64,000 nucleotides of DNA, taken from Deltaproteobacteria bacterium (GTDB lineage Bacteria; Myxococcota; Kuafuiibacteriia; Kuafuiibacteriales; Kuafuiibacteriaceae). The notes below the pieces were generated by a model that saw only the letters and a program-made list of their open reading frames with translations, did no database searches and was not told the origin of the DNA. The position numbers and the translations under genes are program-made. The stretch lies in assembly GCA_020632995.1 (NCBI GenBank), contig JACKEN010000008.1, forward strand, positions 186,001 through 250,000, read 5' to 3'. Positions 60,544-64,000 of this stretch are shown in pieces; position 1 is the stretch's first letter; each line of letters opens with the position of its first letter.

Positions 60544-61608
60544 TTGTCACGCACGCGGGCATGGGCGGCTGCGGCCGGTCTGACCGCGGTGCTGCTTGCG
60601 CTGTGGTTGTGGCCCGAGGCCCGCCGGCCGGAGCCCCCCGCCCCGCTGGCGGCGCAGCCTCAGCGTCAGGCGCCGCGGCCTGCGTCGCTGCCCACGCCTC
60701 CAACGACGTCGAGCTCCGCGGCCGAAGCGCCCTCTACCGTGCCCTCGGTGCGCACCGCCACCCGCGTCGAGCCCGCGGACTGCCTCCGCCGCTGCGGCCC
60801 GCGGTGCCTGCCTGACGGCAGCTGCCCGCCCGAGTGCGAGCGCGACGAGGACTGCCCCATTGACGCCGGCTGTGTGGGCTACGCGCTTGATGTGGCGTCG
60901 AGGGAGGTCTTTCGCTGCTTCCAACAAGAGTGCACGGGCGAGCGCGGCGACACGTCCTGCGGGCCGGGGCAGACATGCGTCCCCATCAGGGGGTCCGATC
61001 GAAGGGTCTATATGTGCGTGCAGGCGGGCCTGCGCCGGTCGGGGGAGCCGTGCATGCCGGACATGGAGTTCAACCCGAGGAGCCTGGAGCAGGCCTGCGG
61101 GGCGGGCCTGTTCTGCAGGGGGACCTGCATGCCCACCTGGTGCGACAGCGACGCGGACTGTCCGGGCCGATGCCAGCTCATGGATCGGGGTGGCGGGGAG
61201 TGTCGACCCGGTTGCATGCATACGGGGGCCTGCCTGCCCTGGCAGCGCTGCGCGGTCGGGATTACCGGAGTGGGTTGCATCCCCCGGAGCTCCCCCCGCA
61301 CGTGCATCGAGGACGGGTGCCCCCCGGGGCTTCACTGCGTGCCCTACCTGCCATTTCTGGCGTTCCAGGTGGCGGAGTGCAGGCCGGATTGCCACGGCAC
61401 CGGCGACTGTCCAGGGGGGCAGGTCTGCCTGAGTTTCCAGATGCCCTCCGAGACCATATGGGTCTGCGTGGAGCCGTGCGCCAGCGACGCCAGCTGTGGC
61501 CGGGGGCTCCGCTGCCAACCCGACCCCTCCACTGGGGTGGCGGTGTGCACCCTAGACGTGGGGTACATCGACGAGTTCTTCCGCGACTACCGGAGCCCCG
61601 AGGAGTGA
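60544..61608 (+). CDS. Cys-rich secreted or membrane-anchored protein
   Basis: 354 residues from TTG at 60544. One N-terminal hydrophobic helix (AAAAGLTAVLLALWLWP) and a Pro/Gln linker (~25-75) lead to about 30 cysteines in repeating CxxD.C and C.PG..C spacings (CGPRCLPDGSCPPECERDEDC, CHGTGDCPGGQVC). This resembles the disulphide-rich modules common in myxobacterial surface proteins. No catalytic motif is seen. Confidence 0.65.
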   Translation: MSRTRAWAAAAGLTAVLLALWLWPEARRPEPPAPLAAQPQRQAPRPASLPTPPTTSSSAAEAPSTVPSVRTATRVEPADCLRRCGPRCLPDGSCPPECERDEDCPIDAGCVGYALDVASREVFRCFQQECTGERGDTSCGPGQTCVPIRGSDRRVYMCVQAGLRRSGEPCMPDMEFNPRSLEQACGAGLFCRGTCMPTWCDSDADCPGRCQLMDRGGGECRPGCMHTGACLPWQRCAVGITGVGCIPRSSPRTCIEDGCPPGLHCVPYLPFLAFQVAECRPDCHGTGDCPGGQVCLSFQMPSETIWVCVEPCASDASCGRGLRCQPDPSTGVAVCTLDVGYIDEFFRDYRSPEE

Positions 61609-61612
61609 GGGG

Positions 61613-62116
61613 CTACATCTCGCCTTCGACCGTGGCCTCGCAGGTGTAAGCCACCTTGCCGGAGGCGGGGTCCACGAGGTCGAGGACCGCGGTGTAGACC
61701 GAGAACCGGGCGCCGCCCTTGCCGCGTTCCGCCATCCTGAGGAGCTTGCCCTTGCCGATGAAGTCGGCGCCCTCGGCCTCCGGCTGCATGTCGTAGACGC
61801 CCGACAGGCGCATCTTCTGCTCGAGGGTGCGGTGCAGGTAGGTCGAGTCCAGATCCTGGCCCGTCTTGTCCTCGAACTCGGCGAGGTGGATCTTGGGCCG
61901 GGCCGCGTCGATGTTGGCCTGCTGGGAGCGCCAGGTGTTGATCCACCCGCCGGCCACGCAGCGCTTCATGAGCTTGCCCGCGATCTCCTTGAAGTCGGTG
62001 CGGGTAGGCCCGGACGGCGCGGTGGGGGGCGGCGCGGCCGGGGGCGGCGGGGGCGGGGGCGGGGTGCTGGCGCAGGCCGCCGAGAGGAGGACGGGGAGCA
62101 GGAGCAGGCGCTTCAT
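61613..62116 (-). CDS. LpoB-like lipoprotein
   Basis: 167 residues. Lipobox LLSAACAS, a Pro-rich linker (~18-36), then TDFKEIAGKLMKRCV (~40), AARPKIHLAEFEDKTGQDLDSTYLHRTLEQKMRLSG (~70) and GKVAYTCEATVEGEM at the end. This ordering matches LpoB/penicillin-binding-protein-activator lipoproteins, which reach from the outer membrane to stimulate peptidoglycan synthases. Whether it activates a class A PBP here is unproven. It converges with the Cys-rich gene, four bases apart. Confidence 0.7.
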   Translation of the reverse strand: MKRLLLLPVLLSAACASTPPPPPPPPAAPPPTAPSGPTRTDFKEIAGKLMKRCVAGGWINTWRSQQANIDAARPKIHLAEFEDKTGQDLDSTYLHRTLEQKMRLSGVYDMQPEAEGADFIGKGKLLRMAERGKGGARFSVYTAVLDLVDPASGKVAYTCEATVEGEM

Positions 62117-62287
62117 GGCTAGGTTGGACAGACTCTACCCCGCTTCGAGCCACGCCAGAACCGCTGTGGGGGCGGTCATGGCCCCCTCGGATCCCCCGAT
62201 TCCCGTTCGTTCCGGACCGGTTGGTGGGCCGCCGCGCGACCCGAAACTTGCGGATCGGCGTGCCTTTGCGGATAGCATGTGCCCTGC

Positions 62288-64000
62288 ATGGCCACCCCTG
62301 CCCAGTTCTCCGTCCTGGGGCCCCTGAAGTCCGGCGTGGAGACGCGTGCCTTCCTGGGCTGTGAGGTGGTGGACGGTGTCCCCCGTCCCGACCGCCCGGT
62401 GGTCGTGGTCTGGCTCCCCGACGACGTGGTGTCCGACCCCAAGCAGGTCGCGCGCCTGCAGCGGGAGACCGCGTTCGTCACCCAGCTGCACCACCCGAAC
62501 ATCATCGGGGTGCGCGGCCTGGAGTGCTTCGAGGAGGGCTGGGCCCGGGTGGTGGACTTCGTGGACGGCGAGCCGCTCATCCGCGTGCTCACGCGGGCTC
62601 AGGAGGAGTTCCGCCCCGTCGCGCCGCGGGTGGCCGCCCGCATGATCCTCGACGTGTGCGAGGCGGTCTCCTACGCCCACGAGGAGGGCCAGGCCCGCTT
62701 CGCCGGGCGCCCGGTGGTGCATGGTGGCTTGCGCCCCGACACCCTGATGCTCACCTTCTCGGGCCGCACCACCGTGACCGGTTACGGCGCCTCGGTCCTC
62801 GCGCCCACCCAGCACGGGACCCCGATGAAGGACAAGTTCGTCTACTTCGCGCCCGAGCAGATCATCGGGGGCAAGGCCACCGCCAGCCCCGCCACCGACA
62901 TCTACGCGATCGGCGCGGTGCTCTACGAGCTCCTCGCCGGCAAGCCGCCTTTCAGCGACGCCGAAGACGTCGAGCGCGCGGTGCTCACCGGTGAGCCCCC
63001 GCTCCTCGACGCCCCGGGCCTCGCGGGCCTGCTCGGCAACGTCGCCGCCACCGCCCTCGCCAAGCGCGGCTCCGAGCGCTTCGAGACGGTCGAGTTCATG
63101 CGGGAGGCGATCCTCGCCGCCCTCGCCAAGGAGGGCGTGGAGCCCGCTACCCACGAGGACGTCGCCGACTTCGTGAACGCCCTCATCCCCGAGGACGCGC
63201 CGGAGCGGGTGAGCCGCCAGGAGCTCCTCGAGTCGGCCGAAGACCCCGACGTGGCGACGATCCTCTCGCCCTCCGAGAACACTCCGGAGGGCGTGGATCC
63301 GAGCCTCTACGCCCGCTCCCGGCCCACCTCCGGGGTGCTCCGCGCCGCCCCGAGGCGCGAGGAGGTCACCCAGGTGAACGCCGCCGCCCCGGCCGAGGAG
63401 GCCGAGGCGCCCATCGTGCGCAAGGCGCTGCCGCGCGAGGTGGACACCCTCATCGAGGCCCCGCGCGACGTCGCGGCCCCGGTCCCCGTCACCATGGACG
63501 ACGAGCCCACGATGGGTGACGCGCCGCTCGCCGCGACCGAGTCGGCCGTCGCCGCGGCGCTCCCTGTTGTCCCCTTGCCCCCGGTGGGCGCCGCGTCGGC
63601 CGACCTGATCGCGCCGCCGCCCGCCGCGCCGGTGCCCCAGGCCCCCGCTCCGCAGGCTACCTGGCCGCAACCCGGCTTGCCGGCGCCGGTGCCCCAGGCC
63701 CCCGCCCCGCAGGCGGCCATGCCGCCGGCGTCGATGCCGCAGTTCCAGGCGCCGGTGCCGCAGCCCCAGGCGTCGATGCCGCAGTTCCAGGCGCCGGTGC
63801 CGCAGCCCCAGGCGTCGATGCCGCAGTTCCAGGCGCCAGTGCCCCAGGCGCCGCAGCCGCCCCTGCCCCAGTACGGCGTCCCTGGCTACCCGCCGGGCGT
63901 GGTGCCGCCCGGCTACCCGCAGCCCTACCCGTCGGGCCCGGTGCCCCAGGCCGCGTATCCGCAGGGCATGTTCCCGCCCGGGACCCAGCCGCCGCCGCCG
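62288..64000 (+). CDS. Pseudokinase with Pro-rich tail, cut by the right edge
   Basis: 571 codons visible, open at the edge. The kinase fold is clear (LKSGVETRAFLG loop; LHHPNIIGVRGLE; YFAPEQIIGGKATASPATDIYAIGAVLYELLAGKPPF). The key residues are replaced: the VAIK segment reads VVVVWL, HRD reads HGG (HGGLRPDTLML, ~144), and DFG reads VTGYG (~162). This is a more extreme pseudokinase than the one at 40431. Residues ~260-570 are a Pro/Ala/Gln-rich tail containing a 14-residue repeat. It would act as a scaffold or ATP-independent regulator. Confidence 0.85.
   Translation, partial: MATPAQFSVLGPLKSGVETRAFLGCEVVDGVPRPDRPVVVVWLPDDVVSDPKQVARLQRETAFVTQLHHPNIIGVRGLECFEEGWARVVDFVDGEPLIRVLTRAQEEFRPVAPRVAARMILDVCEAVSYAHEEGQARFAGRPVVHGGLRPDTLMLTFSGRTTVTGYGASVLAPTQHGTPMKDKFVYFAPEQIIGGKATASPATDIYAIGAVLYELLAGKPPFSDAEDVERAVLTGEPPLLDAPGLAGLLGNVAATALAKRGSERFETVEFMREAILAALAKEGVEPATHEDVADFVNALIPEDAPERVSRQELLESAEDPDVATILSPSENTPEGVDPSLYARSRPTSGVLRAAPRREEVTQVNAAAPAEEAEAPIVRKALPREVDTLIEAPRDVAAPVPVTMDDEPTMGDAPLAATESAVAAALPVVPLPPVGAASADLIAPPPAAPVPQAPAPQATWPQPGLPAPVPQAPAPQAAMPPASMPQFQAPVPQPQASMPQFQAPVPQPQASMPQFQAPVPQAPQPPLPQYGVPGYPPGVVPPGYPQPYPSGPVPQAAYPQGMFPPGTQPPPP
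63728..63847 (+). repeat. 42-bp in-frame coding repeat, about 2.9 copies
   Basis: Unit ASMPQFQAPVPQPQ, with copies at 63728, 63770 and 63812 (last imperfect). It sits in the Pro/Gln-rich tail of the pseudokinase and keeps the reading frame, as expected for a repeat expanding by slippage or unequal exchange. Confidence 0.85.

Larger units (their letters stand above)
421..63680. repeat. Dispersed 14-bp bipartite palindrome GCARS-N4-SYTGC (about 40 core copies plus 15 near matches)
   Basis: Copies matching GCAR-N6-YTGC start at 421, 1072, 2907, 3527, 6336, 6614, 10248, 10653, 11871, 12922, 13509, 19078, 19290, 20352, 21976, 25218, 27330, 28536, 28573, 29364, 29637, 29913, 34729, 37953, 39510, 39804, 42029, 43300, 45119, 46296, 47349, 48011, 48796, 50582, 52607, 53622, 58722, 60008, 61020 and 63667. 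One-off variants start at 1096, 4598, 17938, 22741, 23539, 28933, 29140, 38236, 45099, 51163, 52516, 53518, 60431, 61646 and 62719. Nearly all lie inside genes on either strand and in different reading phases. The inner pair (positions 5 and 10) is often not complementary, which argues for protein recognition of two half-sites rather than an RNA hairpin. Function unknown. Confidence 0.75.

Overview
The window looks like a chromosomal stretch of a high-GC (about 70% by eye) myxobacterium-like member of the Myxococcota. This rests on: many secreted lipoproteins whose lipobox is followed by Asp/Ala/Ser/Gly linkers; Cys-rich repeat and thrombospondin-3 proteins; predation-type hydrolases (subtilisin, lysozyme-M23, GH5-like, GDSL esterase); Hanks-type kinases with PEGA or proline-rich tails; and frequent GTG starts with 1-4 base overlaps. 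No rRNA, tRNA, CRISPR array, insertion sequence or prophage is visible.

Layout. 1-4.3 kb: envelope proteins (left-edge subtilisin, PHP-like lipoprotein, Cys-rich lipoprotein, DUF1579-like lipoprotein). 4.3-7.2 kb: a membrane GGDEF-EAL protein with both catalytic sites intact. 7.2-18.4 kb: one tight minus-strand operon, rnfB - nifJ (PFOR with a fused C-terminal ferredoxin) - rnfC-D-G-E-A - small Cys-rich membrane protein - ferredoxin-NADP reductase. It would connect pyruvate oxidation, the ion-pumping ferredoxin:NAD Rnf complex and NADPH formation. 18.6-32.5 kb: secreted or outer-membrane proteins, including a lipoprotein of four ~260-residue repeats and an Ig-repeat/beta-propeller lipoprotein. 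32.6-34.5 kb: a short less GC-rich cluster (DUF4261-like and neighbours) that may be acquired. 34.6-38.3 kb: amidohydrolase / thrombospondin-3 / lamin-tail lipoprotein. 38.4-42.4 kb: GNAT, a canonical kinase, and a translationally coupled pseudokinase. 42.4-43.3 kb: a broken lipoprotein gene and a 29-bp tandem repeat. 43.3-54.5 kb: deoxyhypusine synthase-like enzyme, NhaC-type antiporter with periplasmic domain, metallo-beta-lactamase-fold protein, CE2-like esterase, CitE-like lyase, degenerate BirA-like protein with a short Hsp70, cupin-GNAT fusion. 54.5-59.6 kb: GH5-like and lysozyme-M23 exoenzymes diverging from a FadR-type regulator with a repeated operator, then a hotdog-TetR pair with a tandem palindromic operator. 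59.6-64 kb: secreted proteins, an LpoB-like lipoprotein and a second pseudokinase cut by the right edge.

The most unusual signal is not a gene. A 14-bp bipartite palindrome, GCARS-N4-SYTGC, is scattered through nearly the whole window at about one copy per 1.2 kb. It lies mostly inside coding sequence, in different reading phases, and brings in rare TTG/CAA/GCA codons. By a hand estimate it is far more frequent than base composition predicts. It resembles in density and placement a DNA-uptake or HIP1-like genome signature, or a nucleoid-protein site, and I know of no described element matching it.
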